Source: Margaritispora aquatica
Lineage: Eukaryota; Ascomycota; Leotiomycetes; Helotiales; Discinellaceae
NCBI GenBank assembly: GCA_007644065.1
Contig: VJWN01000001.1
Location: forward strand, 1,936,340-2,000,339
Direction of reading: 5' to 3'
DNA: 64,000 nt
Within the stretch, counting starts at the first letter, position 1. Each line of letters starts with the position of its first letter. Positions 10,586-21,770 of this stretch are shown here, one piece after another. Position numbers and translations under genes: made by a program. The notes under the pieces are model-generated. The model was given only the letters and a program-made list of their open reading frames with translations, was not told the DNA's origin and searched no databases.

Positions 10586-13020
10586 ATGCCGCGTGGAGAT
10601 GTTCATCCTAATACTGCTGTAAGGATTTTCTTGACTCAATGCTATCACCATCTTATCCATACCTTGAAAAAAGGAAGGTGTTGACGTTCTCTAGTGTGAT
10701 GAATGCAGAGTTCGAAAGTTTAAGGTACAGATCCACTTATTTATACTCTCTGTAGCACTCTATTGCTAACCGTGAGCAACTAGTGCTCGAAAGAGCGACC
10801 ATCCTGTGTCAATTGCCAACAGCATAACAAATCCTGCAAATACAGCCCCAAGGCTGAAAGAACACCTTTGACCCGACAGTAGCTAGCCCAGAATTCCACC
10901 CCAATTGTTCAAAATCTAACAAAAGTCGCCCTATAGAAATCTTACAGCAGCGGAAGATCGTATCCGGAAGCTGGAGGCAGCTTTTGCTGAACTCCTACCA
11001 AACGTTGACCTCGAAAGTCTTGTGAAAGACTCTTCTTCAAATTATCGCCCTGACTCAGCTGAGCATACTGAGCCTATCTCGTTGTCAAAGTCAAAGCATG
11101 TAGCACAAGTATCATCGTCTGATCACATGCGGGGCAGTGTTTCCCCTGGTCCAGAGGAAGCTCTGCCCCAACAAGCTGATGGCTTTGACTGGGCGGAGCA
11201 AAGAACTATATCCACAATATCCGATGGCATGGCGGCTCTGTCTATCAAACCCGAGGGGACGGGATATCTAGGTAGAATACCATTCCGTTGTTGGGACAGG
11301 ACGAGAGTGCATAAAGCTGACATATGATCTTACAAAAGGGGCAACTTCAAGTGTTATGCCACTAAGAGCATTATTGATGGGTGAGGTAGGAACAGAATCG
11401 TCAGATATAGGGCCTTCGAGTACGAATGGCTTTCAAATACCAGGTTTCGCAGCGCCTTTGCCAGATATTTACGAACCAGCATTCGTTGATGCTTACTTTG
11501 TCCATTATCACACATGGTACCCTTTCATCCATGAGCCTACGTTTAGGGCTCAGTACTTGGGCCAAATAGAACGACCTAAGGGTAATACTTGGCCCATTCT
11601 ATTCAATACGTTACTTGCAGTTGGGGCTTGGTGTGTGGGTGATGAGATGTCAAACTTTGATGACATGTACTACAATGAGGTCAATCGCTTACTAAATGAT
11701 TCATCTGTCTTCGAAGTGGGAAACTTGGCTCTTGTACAGGCGCTTCTTCTTCTGAGCAGTAAGTACTGCATCCTCTTTTGACACAGAACTAGCTCTAGAT
11801 ATTACATGAGCTAATCCCACACCAGACTATACACAAAAGCGAAACAAGCCCAACACAGGGTGGAACTATCTCGGACTTGCAGTCAGGATGGCATTGAGCT
11901 TGGGGCTTCACAAAGAGTTCCCAGATTGGAAGATTCCGCTTCTCGAACGAGAAATGCGGAGGAGGGTATGGTGGGGAATCTACATATTTGACTCTGGAGC
12001 TTCCATAACATTTGGACGCCCAGTTCTTCTACCCGAAGTTGGAGTTTGGGATGCCAATCATGTGCTTAATATTCCAGAGGAGGCAAGTCTTTTCTAGATA
12101 TCTCTCATTTGACCTTCGTGATTAGCTGACGCATCGAGCAGTACCTTAATTTTACTACAGCTGTCCTCCCATCAGAGATCAACTCCCCCACGATGTATTC
12201 GAGCTTGAAAGCTCAATCGCGATTCCATATAGTCACAAATCCTCTCTATCACCGTCTGATTTCGACTCCGCCACCTACTTCATCTGAACTGTTAACCCTT
12301 CAACAATCTATTGATACATGGGAGAAGTCAATTCCCACTTACTTCAGCCTCGAAAATTCGGATATACATCAGCACCCAGCCTTCGTTGTAGCACGATATC
12401 GTCTATCATGGCGTGCGTGGAACCTACGAATCATTTTATTCCGTCCGATCGTCCTGCGCTGGGCTGCGCGGCACTGGACTGCGGGGCATGATGCGCTACA
12501 TGAGGATGCCGAAAGTACGGAGGACGAGCAGTGTCGATTAAGATGTCTCGACAGTGCACGAGACACTATAGCAAGCATCTCGGAGTACGTGACGAGCAAC
12601 GAAAGCTCTCGGTTGGGTAATTGGTATATGCTGTAAGTACTCTAATCTCTACACTTGCTGGTCGAGTTTGAAAATGCACTTTACGCTAACGCTATCAGTT
12701 ATTTCTTATTCCAAGCTGGTCTTATTCCAATTATCTTCCTCATCACAACTCCAACTTCACCGCTAGCACCCTCATGGCTTTCTGACCTCCGAGTTACGCG
12801 TGACCTTCTGTCCTACGCTGCAGTAAGCAACAGGCTTGCAGGCCGGTGCCTAGAAGTGGTAGACCGTCTGTATTCGCCCCTGCTTGATGCTGAAGAGCCA
12901 AACGCGATGCTGCAGGACCCAGGTTTATTTACAGATGTGCAAAGCATGTTTGTAGGAGAGCAAGCTGATGGTATGGAGTTCACAGATTGGAGCAATTTTG
13001 GACTGCAGTGGGGAGTTTGA
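10586..13020 (+). CDS. Zn2Cys6 (Gal4-type) transcription factor with fungal_trans domain
   Basis: Sequence-specific nuclear regulator. Eight exons join cleanly: 10586-10618, 10695-10724, 10784-10878, 10937-11271, 11339-11758, 11826-12082, 12142-12632, 12699-13020. Exon 1 is only 11 codons (MPRGDVHPNTA). The zinc cluster is split over exons 2-3 and has the exact spacing C-x2-C-x6-C-x6-C-x2-C-x6-C (CDECRVRKFKC, SKERPSCVNCQQHNKSC). A short helical linker (LTAAEDRIRKLEAAFAELLP) follows and could dimerise. The middle-homology domain shows WYPFIHEPTFRAQYL, NYLGLAVRMALSLGLH and REMRRRVWWGIYIFDSGAS. The GYLG box precedes it, as in sugar-responsive Gal4-like factors. Intron 6 (12083-12141) is of the GC-AG class (donor GAG/GCAAGT). 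The gene is convergent with a sugar porter, which hints at, but does not prove, control of carbohydrate uptake. Confidence 0.92.
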
Positions 13021-13273
13021 AAACGGGATGAGATGGATTAAACACTTAGTTACGATATAGTGTGTCTAACAACTGCCATCCTGATTGCAGCTCTGTCAAC
13101 TTGTCTTCTATGATACGGCGATTCTTTCTGTTTGATATGAGGTCAAACTGAATGGGTCACAGATCCAAGATTGGAAAACCAGAATTTCATTCTCATCTAC
13201 CTAGATCTTCGTTCTGAGACGTCATCGCTACGCTTTCGCGGCTTTTCACTTTCACCACACATCCGTCGCCACT

Positions 13274-15042
13274 TCACACATGCTCTCTCTCATTAGCGAT
13301 CACCATCTCTTTCTCTACATCTCCACCATCAATTCTCACACCCCTCAGTTGTGCCTCAATAGCTTTGATGCGCTCCTTCTCCTCATGAGCGGTTGCATCA
13401 CCAAACACCAAATCCATATCCTCAAGCGTCTTTCCCTGTGTCTCAGGCACGAAGAAGTACACGAATCCACCAGCCAGTAAACAGAAGGCAGCGAAGAAGA
13501 TATACGTTCCCCATGTGATCTTTGCCAACATGTCGGGAGTCACCAATCCGATGATGAAGTTGCACATCCACGTCGTGGAGGTCGTGATCGAGATAGCCTT
13601 AGAGCGAATCAGAAGGGGGAAGATTTCAGAAGGGAGCACCCAGCCGATGGGTGCGAAAGAGTATGAGAAGTTGACATCGTAGATGTAGATGAAGGCAATT
13701 CCAGCAGTTGCGGCCGCTTTGTGAGAAGATAGGGTGTCGCCGTATGCGCCAATGATAGCGCCCACAATGACTAACGAGATACAAGTCCCTGCTGCGCCAA
13801 ACATGAGAAGTGGTCGTCTACCGACGCGATCGATAAATAGCAAAGCCGGGATGGTGGATAAACAGTTCACGATACCGTACACACCAGTAGCGAGCAGTGA
13901 CGTCGTGTTGCCGTTCAATCCTAGCGAGGCAAACATGGTTGGCGCATAGTAAATCATAGCATTGCAACCCATAAACTGCTGGAAGAACATAATGCAGCAC
14001 CCAATAGCAAGTCTCTTGAAACGGCCAAAATTGGAAAAGAGAGAGGCGTACTGTGCGAGATGAAGCTGTGCGCCTGTCTTGCCACCGTAGTGGTCTCGAA
14101 CATATGTATTCTCAAGCAGGATTGTGGCTTTGATCTCAAGGGACTCGGCGATGACAGACGGGTGATCGGCTGGGAGACGGCGCAGACGGGCGAGAGTGGA
14201 CATTGCTTCCTCATCTCGCTCGCGCATAAGCAGCCAGCGAGGCGAGTCTGGATACCAGAGCATTCCGATACCAAGAAGCAGAGCTGGCAGAATTTGAAGA
14301 GCGAGTGGGATTCTCCATGATGCGTCGGACTGTCCTGTGCAGCCATTTGGACCGACGTCTGTGTAAGGGTTGAATGTTGGACTCGCTGATGTCCCGCCAG
14401 TGTATGGGACGTCTGGGGCACAGCGGATGCCACCGATGTAGTGAGTTCCATAGTCAATCCAGAAGCTGAACAAGATGCCGATAGTGATGGATAGCTGTTG
14501 GAGAACGACCAACCCACCTCTAATATCTGGCAGTGAGACTTCGGAAATGTAAAGTGGGATCACCATAGTCATCATACCCACTGCCAGGCCAGCTACTGCA
14601 CGTCCAATGAAGAGCATAGGAATGTTGACCGCACCTGCCTGTACAGCAGAGCCAGCCACGAAAATAACCACTGCTACCATAATATCCAGCTTTCGGCCCA
14701 GGCGATCCGCAATCATGCCGTTCAGGAGAGATCCAAACCAGGCTGCGAGCAAAATTGTTGAGACAAACCAGCCTTTGAAGCCAGTGTCGGAGAATACACG
14801 AGGGAAAGCCGCTCCAAAAGACTCCATGGTCAGGACACCGGAAACGACTCCTTGATCGTAACCGAAGAGAAATCCTCCCAGGGATGCGAACTGTATTGTC
14901 GTTAGCGAAGTATTCTTGACAGACACAGGGTACCCACCAAGGCAACTCCAAAAAGGTATGGATTGGCGAACAAGGCACTCATGCCCTTCTTTGCAGGTGC
15001 CTGCACATAATGCGAATCGTTATGCATATTAACTTGGTCCAT
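13274..15042 (-). CDS. MFS sugar transporter (sugar porter family)
   Basis: Plasma-membrane hexose/pentose permease. Exons 15042-14938 and 14890-13274 with a 47-nt intron give 573 residues. The start MDQVNMHNDSHYVQ is in frame across the splice, and TM1 follows (FASLGGFLFGYDQGVVSGVL). Family signatures are present: DRLGRK after TM2, GRAVAGLAVGMMTMVIPLYI with SEVS, PDSPRWL before TM6, QQFMGCNAMIYYAP in TM7, DRVGRRPLL and PETQGKTLEDMD after TM12. Twelve hydrophobic segments are visible. The C-terminal tail is charged. Substrate is not decidable from sequence; QQFMGCNAM is typical of the hexose/quinate-like branch. Three SYGGRG (CreA-type) words lie 160-280 bp upstream, so glucose repression is plausible. 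Confidence 0.92.
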
Positions 15043-15201
15043 ATTTCCGTTTTGTTCTCACGGGCTGTTGGGTGAAGTAGAAGTAGTGGAAGCTAAATAC
15101 TACCCTGAAGCAAGATGCAATTGAAAAGAATGAGAACCAAATGCAGGACTTCTCATCCTTTTATATATTCCTCCTCACTCCACTTTCGAGATATATTCAC
15201 A

Positions 15202-15324
15202 GCGGGGCACACTTCTCCATTCTCCATGCCCCGAGCCCCATGCCCCAGAACTAATTTTCAGAAAACATGTCATTCAGCAAGCTCTTTGCACGACTTTCCC
15301 CAGGTTCGCGGCGACATTGTGGGG
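15202..15324. promoter_or_regulatory. cluster of CreA-type (SYGGRG) sites upstream of the sugar transporter
   Basis: GCGGGG at 15202-15207, CTGGGG on the minus strand at 15248-15243 and GTGGGG on the plus strand at 15319-15324 match the SYGGRG consensus of the carbon-catabolite repressor. The nearest is 160 bp from the transporter ATG (15042). The words are short, so chance matches are likely too. Relevance is inferred from the gene they precede. Confidence 0.35.
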
Positions 15325-15329
15325 ATGGA

Positions 15330-16489
15330 GAACAGTAGTCCGGGAATAAGCTTGAGCTAAAACCAAGAAAGGGGGAGATCGGCAAACATAGCCGAGGATT
15401 AGCCTGCTAAGGTGGGCATGATTCGCTGGAGCACTGTTCTCCAGATGGAGAGAAGTCCACTTCCGGAGGACTGTTGCCCAGAACATACATGGCGACACAG
15501 GATTTGGAAGAGCAGGTTATACAGTACATAGATTGAGATGATGTCGAAGTCTTGGTGTGAGAGGATTATATTTCGCTACGCGAAGTTGTGATGTTGAGAG
15601 ATCGAGGGGATGTGCGACTGTTGGAAAATAATTTTTTGGCAGGAAAACGCAATGGTGGTGATCGGAAACTTAACTAGTCTCTTAATCATTCATTGATCAA
15701 AATTGCTCGGAATATGTTCTTTATATCACACAAATTGAGTTTTAGCATTAAATACCTATTATTTATAAATAAAATGATCTATTCCAGTGTACCAAGGAAT
15801 ATGTAATCTCTACGAGTTAACAAGTCTATTCGTAAAATAACCTGTATTATTTCTAAATTAGACATATTCCCTAGTAGACTAGACTATATTATAAGTAAAA
15901 GAACTTAAAAAATTAGTTTAATATAAGCAGCTCTCCGAAAGCTTTAACCATTGCCTAAAGATACAAGTTAGGGAGTGGGCAAATTTCCATCGGAAACATA
16001 AGCTTCGCGTTTTCGAAGTTTAGAAGAAAAGGCTTGTTATAGAAAACTAGTGACATGTATCGAATCAAAGCCCCTGATATAAAGACAGTCCTCTATATCA
16101 AGATATTCAAATAACACCTCCAATTAAATAAGTTATTGTATTTCGTAGTATTATCTGCAATACAGCGACTTAATACCCTTGTAGTACTTGTTTAACGATT
16201 ATTATTTAGCTTATAAGCGCTAAAAGAATCCAATATTTTAAAACGTGAGTTTAGACTTAAGGATAGTACTGTATAGTGAGTAGATGTACTATTATCGATA
16301 TTTCAGCTTATTTTATGCCAAGTGGGATAATATCTGCAACCCCTGATACACTGAGACCGGCCTATTACGGATCAGTAACAATTTGTGTAACACCATATCA
16401 GTGTTATCGTTGATGCCTATTTTATTCACTATTCACGCCAGCTCTTCCTAATCCTCATTTCCCACCGTTTGCAGAAACTCGGATTCACA
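15330..16489. other. AT-rich spacer without genes
   Basis: From about 15660 to 16400 the DNA is strongly AT-rich with stops in all frames. It contains short inverted words such as GGAATATGT (about 15806) and ACATATTCC (about 15863), but I find no clear terminal repeats or coding remnant. It may be an old, mutated transposon or simply spacer. The right end carries the promoter of the HET gene. Confidence 0.4.
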
Positions 16490-18185
16490 ATGGCACCTCC
16501 ATCGAGCACCATCTCTAGCGTGACTGTTCTAAGCAATATAGCAATCTACGATGTTGGCAAAGCCATTGCCGAGAGTATGCGACCTCGACGGTTGGCTCAT
16601 ATTTCTCGCGGTGGCATCGCTCTCTGTGCACAATGCCAGGGAATCAATGTACAGAATCTCTCTGCATCTGGGGGTGGAGGCTACCAACACTTCTCAAATC
16701 CACACGATATGGTGGAGAGTGCGCAAACCTGCCCACTTTGTGAACGTTTTATCCTGCATCCAGAGGGCCTCGGTCATTGGATGGAACATCAAGCTGCGAT
16801 CGGGCCTATCTCTTGTTCGCTAATTGGCCCCTCCGGTTTTAAACGTCTCCTACTCAAGACAGAGAATTGGATTCATGAACACATGGATAAGCGAACAGGT
16901 AAGCTCTTAGAGTTACCTGTTTTTGCCGATGCTGGTAAGTATCCGAGATTATATCCGTCCACAAGCATCAAGTAAATAACCAAAGTCAGGAGACCCCGCA
17001 GCGGCATATGGTGTAGCAATAAGGCGTCCAGTGAATGGCACATGTTCTACCTCGTCAACAGAGCTTGCCAGGCAATGGCTCAAGACGTGCCTGAATGAGC
17101 ACGGATGCTCACATTGGCTCGAAATGTCGCGAGATGAGGAACAACGCCAAGTGCGTCCTTCCCGTTTGATTGACGTACAAGCGTTCGAAATTAACTACTT
17201 GGATGTACGCCTGGTTGACGGAACTGACGTATCGGAATACGTTACTTTGAGTCACTGCTGGGGACAGGCACCAAGTTTCACAACGACATCCGAGAATCTT
17301 GGCCAGCGTAGGACGCAAATTCCATATGAAGACCTTCCAAGAACCTTCAGGGATGCTGTCAAGATAACTCGTGATCTCGGGTATAGATACATTTGGATAG
17401 ACGCGCTCTGCATTGTTCAGGGATCTCAGGAAGATTGGGCGAAGGAAGGTTCAAAAATGGAAGACATTTTCAGCAATTGTATCTTGTGCATAGCTGCCAC
17501 CTCCGGTATTGATGGATCTTCGGGATGTTATTCACCAGGTGCCAGAGGGCGCCAAGAATTTGAATCTTGCTTGATAGATGTGACTAGCGTATTATCTACC
17601 GGCAAGAGAAGCACTCTTTGGATTTATTGCGAGCCTCCAGTGCATCCTGTCCCAGGATCTGATACACCTGCTGTTATAAGAGAATCCAAAGCAGCTACCT
17701 GTGGCTGGATGCTGCAGGAGAGACTTCTTGCTCCGCGAACTTTACATTCCACTGCGGAACAGCTTGTGTGGGAGTGTGGCGAAGGGTATCAGTCTGAAGA
17801 CGGGCTTGAAGCATGGTACTGGAGTAGCAGTCCGCATATCGAAGCGAGTAATAAGCACCATACGGGGCCCAAACTTACCCGGCAATTAGCCAACGTGTTG
17901 GGGACGCCTACCCCTTTGGATATCGTGTACAGGTGGTACTCCAATATCATTACCAACGACTATTCCACACACTCACTCTCTTTTCCTGAAGATAAACTCC
18001 CTGCTATATCCGGTCTGGCTCGTCTTGTTGCAAGAAGTACACAGTCTCGCTATATCGCTGGACTATGGGAGTGCGGGCTGCGCTATGGTCTTTGCTGGAA
18101 AGTGAATGCACCTGCACCAGCACCACTACAAGTGAAAAGTACCAGCTACCGCGCTTTTGATTTTGTGCCAAGCCCTCGCTTGTGA
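16490..18185 (+). CDS. HET-domain (heterokaryon incompatibility) protein
   Basis: Cytosolic protein of the HET family, linked in known members to self/non-self recognition and programmed cell death. Exons 16490-16934 and 16990-18185 (intron 55 nt) encode 546 residues. An N-terminal cysteine region (ALCAQC, then CPLC) precedes the HET domain. That domain shows YVTLSHCWG, LPRTFRDAVKITRDLGYRYI, WIDALCIVQGSQEDWAKEGS and NCILCIAATSG, then GWMLQERLLAPRTLH further on. The start is the ATG inside CACAATGGCACC; upstream in-frame codons lack an ATG. The end is unusual. After GLWECGLRYGLCW the frame reaches YRAFDFVPSPRL and stops, where relatives normally read YRAPSWSWAS and continue. The C-terminus may therefore be shortened by a small indel. 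Confidence 0.9.
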
Positions 18186-18337
18186 TAGAGGCTTGCAGGT
18201 AGTTAAGCCACCATCACAGCCCCTTCACGTGAGCAGTTCAGCCAATAGGCAGCCACTTTCTACCCGCAAGACATAAAGGTAACTCATCAACTTCTCCCCT
18301 GAATCAAACCATCTCCTACATACCTCTTCACATACAC

Positions 18338-19363
18338 ATGGCTCCCACCTCTTTTCTCTCCCTCCCCATTGAGATCAGACTCTGTATCTATTCCCTAGTC
18401 ATCGGGCCTTCAGAATGCTTCGCAACACCAGCACCCTACTTTTGCTACACAATCCAAGGTCGTTCCACAGACTCGCTCGTACTCTCTCGCTCTGGCTTCA
18501 GGAAATGGGACTATCGCAGAACCTTGGTTTGGGCGAAGTGGCCTGATCATGACACCACGGCGCTCTGTCTCACATCCCAGCAAATACACATTGATCTGGC
18601 TGAGAATTTTCACCCTTTTCCTCAGAAAATAGCATTGACTGTTGTCGACGATATCTGTTTCGGTGTTGTTGGTGGAGAGACGCTCTATCCTGCTATTAGC
18701 GAGCGGTCATGGCTTTTCAGTCGACTCGAGATATTAAGGCTAGAGTTGATAGGCGACATTGAGAATCGCTTTAAGATTAAAGATCAATCTAGTGCACTGG
18801 AGCGGCTAAAAGACGAAGTAACCGATGGATTGCTGTTGAATGCATGGCAAAGACTGTCGTGTACAGTAATGAAGGGCCTGTTCCCGATGTTTCGCACTCC
18901 AACCAGAAAGAACAGATACCATTTCAACACAACGAAACTCGCCCAATACCTTACCACTCTTCCTTCTCTCAAGAAGTTAGAGGTTCACGTCGACTCAACG
19001 GAAGTTCTCGAGCGCTGGGTGGATCCCTTCGATGATCTAAAGCCCCTTCATGATCTAGGAGTCATATTCGCCGTCATCATTGGGCCCAGCGTCTCTGTTG
19101 AAAGCTTGGCGATGATGGTAGCTTCTCACCACGGCAAGCTGAACAGACTTAACGGCGTCGTGGTTGACACAGCTTACAAAACCGATCAATCGAGCATATA
19201 CGCAGAATTGGAGGCTAGGCGTGATATGTGCATTATTGATCGGGATGGTCTGCTTGTGACCTCGGTATATTTCAGAACTGACGCGAAGATGCCGAATAAG
19301 GATGGCAGAGATAGCATGTTTGATATCCATGCATGCGTGATGAGAGGATGTAGACCGCGCTAG
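18338..19363 (+). CDS. F-box/2EXR-like hypothetical protein
   Basis: Single-exon gene of 341 residues. It begins MAPTSFLSLPIEIRLCIYSL, the F-box-like/2EXR N-terminal pattern (FLxLPxEIRxxIY) common in large fungal families. Such proteins may act as adaptors in ubiquitin ligases, but most are uncharacterised. The middle has alternating hydrophobic/charged helices (LEILRLELIGDIENR), and LPSLKKLEVHVDS is reminiscent of a degenerate leucine-rich turn. It starts 152 bp after the HET gene on the same strand. The start is the first ATG after a pyrimidine-rich leader. No frame damage seen. Confidence 0.75.
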   Translation: MAPTSFLSLPIEIRLCIYSLVIGPSECFATPAPYFCYTIQGRSTDSLVLSRSGFRKWDYRRTLVWAKWPDHDTTALCLTSQQIHIDLAENFHPFPQKIALTVVDDICFGVVGGETLYPAISERSWLFSRLEILRLELIGDIENRFKIKDQSSALERLKDEVTDGLLLNAWQRLSCTVMKGLFPMFRTPTRKNRYHFNTTKLAQYLTTLPSLKKLEVHVDSTEVLERWVDPFDDLKPLHDLGVIFAVIIGPSVSVESLAMMVASHHGKLNRLNGVVVDTAYKTDQSSIYAELEARRDMCIIDRDGLLVTSVYFRTDAKMPNKDGRDSMFDIHACVMRGCRPR

Positions 19364-20140
19364 TTCTTAATGTGTAGGGAAAGGGTTAGTATATTCGGGG
19401 ATTTTAATACCACAAGATAAAATTAAATGCCATTTTGTACATCTGTGACATCTGCTGGAATTTCGAAATGGAATGGTTTTCTTTGGTATAATCTTGGATC
19501 CTTCATACTCGAAACTGCGCAAACATCATTTCTTTTATTATTGGAAGGGGCGGTTTTTAACGGAGCAGTCTACAGAACGAGTGACCATCGGTCTGACGAA
19601 TGTGTTTGCAACCCAGGTTATCAAAATTTGATATGCTGACACAGCTCCGATGGGCATAAGGAACATGGCGAAGAAGGGAGGACCTGTTGATGTAGTGCTG
19701 ATGAAAACTGCATTACCAACCGCAGAAACGAGCATGAGACCGCAAATGTGATAAGAACGATCATTAGTCCTGCTGGATGTCCAGGTCACATGCAGGGAAA
19801 CGAGGAAAGCCATGAAACACACCAGGGCTGTGAGAATGAGTGTCGGAATTTTATCGTATCCCAAGGTCTTAACAATAGACAGGAAGAAGTATTTGAAAGC
19901 CTGGGATAAAGATCAAGAGATTTTGTATCAATGCGAACACATACAATCTCCAGTTTTAAGGCTAACATAAGCCTACCAAACGCCGAGATGGCATGAGCGT
20001 CGTCAGTCTCTTTGGTATCTTCTGTCAGACGCCATTGCAAAAAATGGCGCTCTTCTTCACTGACAGATTTAGCGTTCTTAAAAAGGGTTGGAAGCTTAAA
20101 TGAGGCACATAGAGCCACAGCGATAGTAATACAGTAACCA

Positions 20141-20584
20141 ACAACTACTATTTAACAATCGCTTAATTATACCAAAAAGAGCCAAAATATACCCTTTTAA
20201 AACTTATTATTTTTTACCTTATAATATTTTAAAACGTTAGAACTTTAATCTATTAATTAATTAGATCTTAATTAACCTTTTAATCTTTAGTTTTTAAGTT
20301 TTAAATAAGATTTATAAAAGTTATTAAAGTCGGAAGTTAATAAAAGAAAAAGTTACAATTTTCCCCGTAAAATTTTAAGAAAATTTAGTTTTCTAACTTT
20401 TTTATTTAACTATATAGCGAGCTAGCTTTTTTATTTTAAAGTTAATTATAGAAAAAATTCTTATTATTCGATTAATTAAAATATACTATTTAAAATTCTA
20501 TTTTTATATTATATAAGTAGTTTAATTTTAGAGCGAAAACGGTAAGTTTTAGTATAAAATAGGGTAAAGTTAAATAGTAGTTGT
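20141..20584. mobile_element. 444-bp AT-rich terminal-inverted-repeat element (MITE-like)
   Basis: A perfect 16-bp inverted repeat bounds the insertion: ACAACTACTATTTAAC at 20141-20156 and its reverse complement at 20569-20584. The interior is very AT-rich, has no ORF, and interrupts the MFS pseudogene just after the EGAI codons. No target-site duplication is clear, so the superfamily is undecided (a degenerate 3-bp duplication is possible). Lack of coding sequence and small size fit a non-autonomous element. Confidence 0.7.
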
Positions 20585-21217
20585 CTAGTACTATAGCTCC
20601 CTCAATAATGAAAAGCCATCGCCAGCCAGATATACCATAGACGCTATCAAGTTTATCAAGAATAGCAGTGGTCAATAAGTCTCCAAACCTAACATTGGTC
20701 AATATTGAAATTATATCTTCGATGTGGATGTTCTTACATGTTTGCCAACGATGTGTCAGCATAGAAGTAGGCTATGCGATGAGCAAGCTCGCCTGAGATG
20801 CAGAATTACACCCCAAACTGCCATGTAGCCACGCAAGAAGTGCGACGGAGGTACTCGAGTAATGATCAGATTTGCCTAGAATTGCATGAGGATGTAGCCC
20901 TGTGCGCATGCAGGTTATTTATGATGTGCTGGCACAGTTGATTGACATATCACAAGTGCAACGTACCACAAACAAGATCCTCGTTGCAACATTAAAGTCT
21001 TTGCCGATCATACCAAGCTCCTCTTCAAGTGAGCCAAGCCGTGCCTGAGCCAAGTTGCTCCTGTCCAGGAAATTGAGCATGTACATTGTGATGAGGAATG
21101 GAAGCATACGAAAGTCGATCTTTCGAAGAACTTTCTTTTTCATCTCCGCTTTCCATTCATCTTCTCTGGCTTCGAACTCTTGGTATATCTCCAGGGTCGC
21201 CGCATCAGCGTCTTTGT

Positions 21218-21692
21218 CAGAGTGGCCAGTAAGCAAGCCAGCTAATCAGCGAGCTTATAAGCTACGCCAAGAAGCCTATTAGCTTAAGATTTAAATTATA
21301 TTAGCAAGTAAGCGTAGTATTCCTCCGCTAATAGGCTAGCTTCTAAGCTTAAAGATTGATTTTTATAGTTTTCGAAGTCTGTTTATAGTCGAATAAAGCT
21401 TTTTTATTAGTCGAAATCGACGAGTTTTTAATAATACTATTCGTTTCCGCCTTAAGTATATAATATAAGATTTGTATTATTATAGTCTAAAGTTTTATAA
21501 ATTTTATACCTTGATTTTATACTTTTATACTCTCTATAATTAATAATAACCAAGGATATTATTATACTCTTCGCTATTAGCAAGCTTATAAGCCGCTATT
21601 AGTAAGTTAACGAAGATTCTCAATTATATCAGCGAGTTAGCTATGAATTCCTCTCGCTGATTAGCTAACTAACTGACTTATTGGCCACTCTA
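21218..21692. mobile_element. 475-bp hAT-type MITE with 8-bp target duplication
   Basis: Left end CAGAGTGGCCAGTAAG (21218-) and right end, read inward, TAGAGTGGCCAATAAG form an imperfect TIR. Each end carries the same subterminal word GCTAATCAGCGAG about 20-30 bp inside. Flanking 8-bp direct repeats GTCTTTGT lie at 21210-21217 and 21693-21700. An 8-bp duplication and YAGAG(T/G)-type termini are characteristic of the hAT superfamily. The interior is AT-rich with many CTAAT/TTAGC words and no transposase, so it is non-autonomous. It sits inside codon 24-26 of the ancestral MFS permease gene; removal of element plus one repeat restores that reading frame. Confidence 0.88.
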
Positions 21693-21770
21693 GTCTTTGT
21701 ATCCAGTCTCGGAATTGTTTTCAACTCTAAGAGTAGTATAGTTGTCGATTTTCTCCAGGGAATCTGGCAT

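Larger units (their letters stand above)
19538..21770 (-). pseudogene. dead MFS permease gene (allantoate/nicotinate permease-like) split by two TIR elements
   Basis: Minus-strand remains of an anion:cation symporter-type MFS gene. The original start is at 21770 (MPDSLEKIDNYTTLRVEN). It resumes after an inserted element at 21217 and runs through RKIDFRMLPFLITMYMLN and FLDRSNLAQARLGSLEEELG. An intron of about 62 nt (donor GTACGT near 20966) leads into YILMQF-stop-ANLIITRV, where a premature TAG replaces a conserved Pro. Much of TM3-TM5 is missing. GISGWRWLFIIEGAI (about 20640-20590) is followed by a second inserted AT-rich element, then SEEERHFLQWRLTED (about 20060), an intron with GTATGT donor near 19950, and TLGYDKIPTLILTA down to WVANTFVRP. 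The last TMs are absent. Several independent lesions make function impossible. Confidence 0.85.

Noticed and set aside
15660..16400. AT-rich block considered as a RIP-mutated transposon
   Set aside because: No terminal repeats, coding remnants or target duplication could be identified; base composition alone is not enough.
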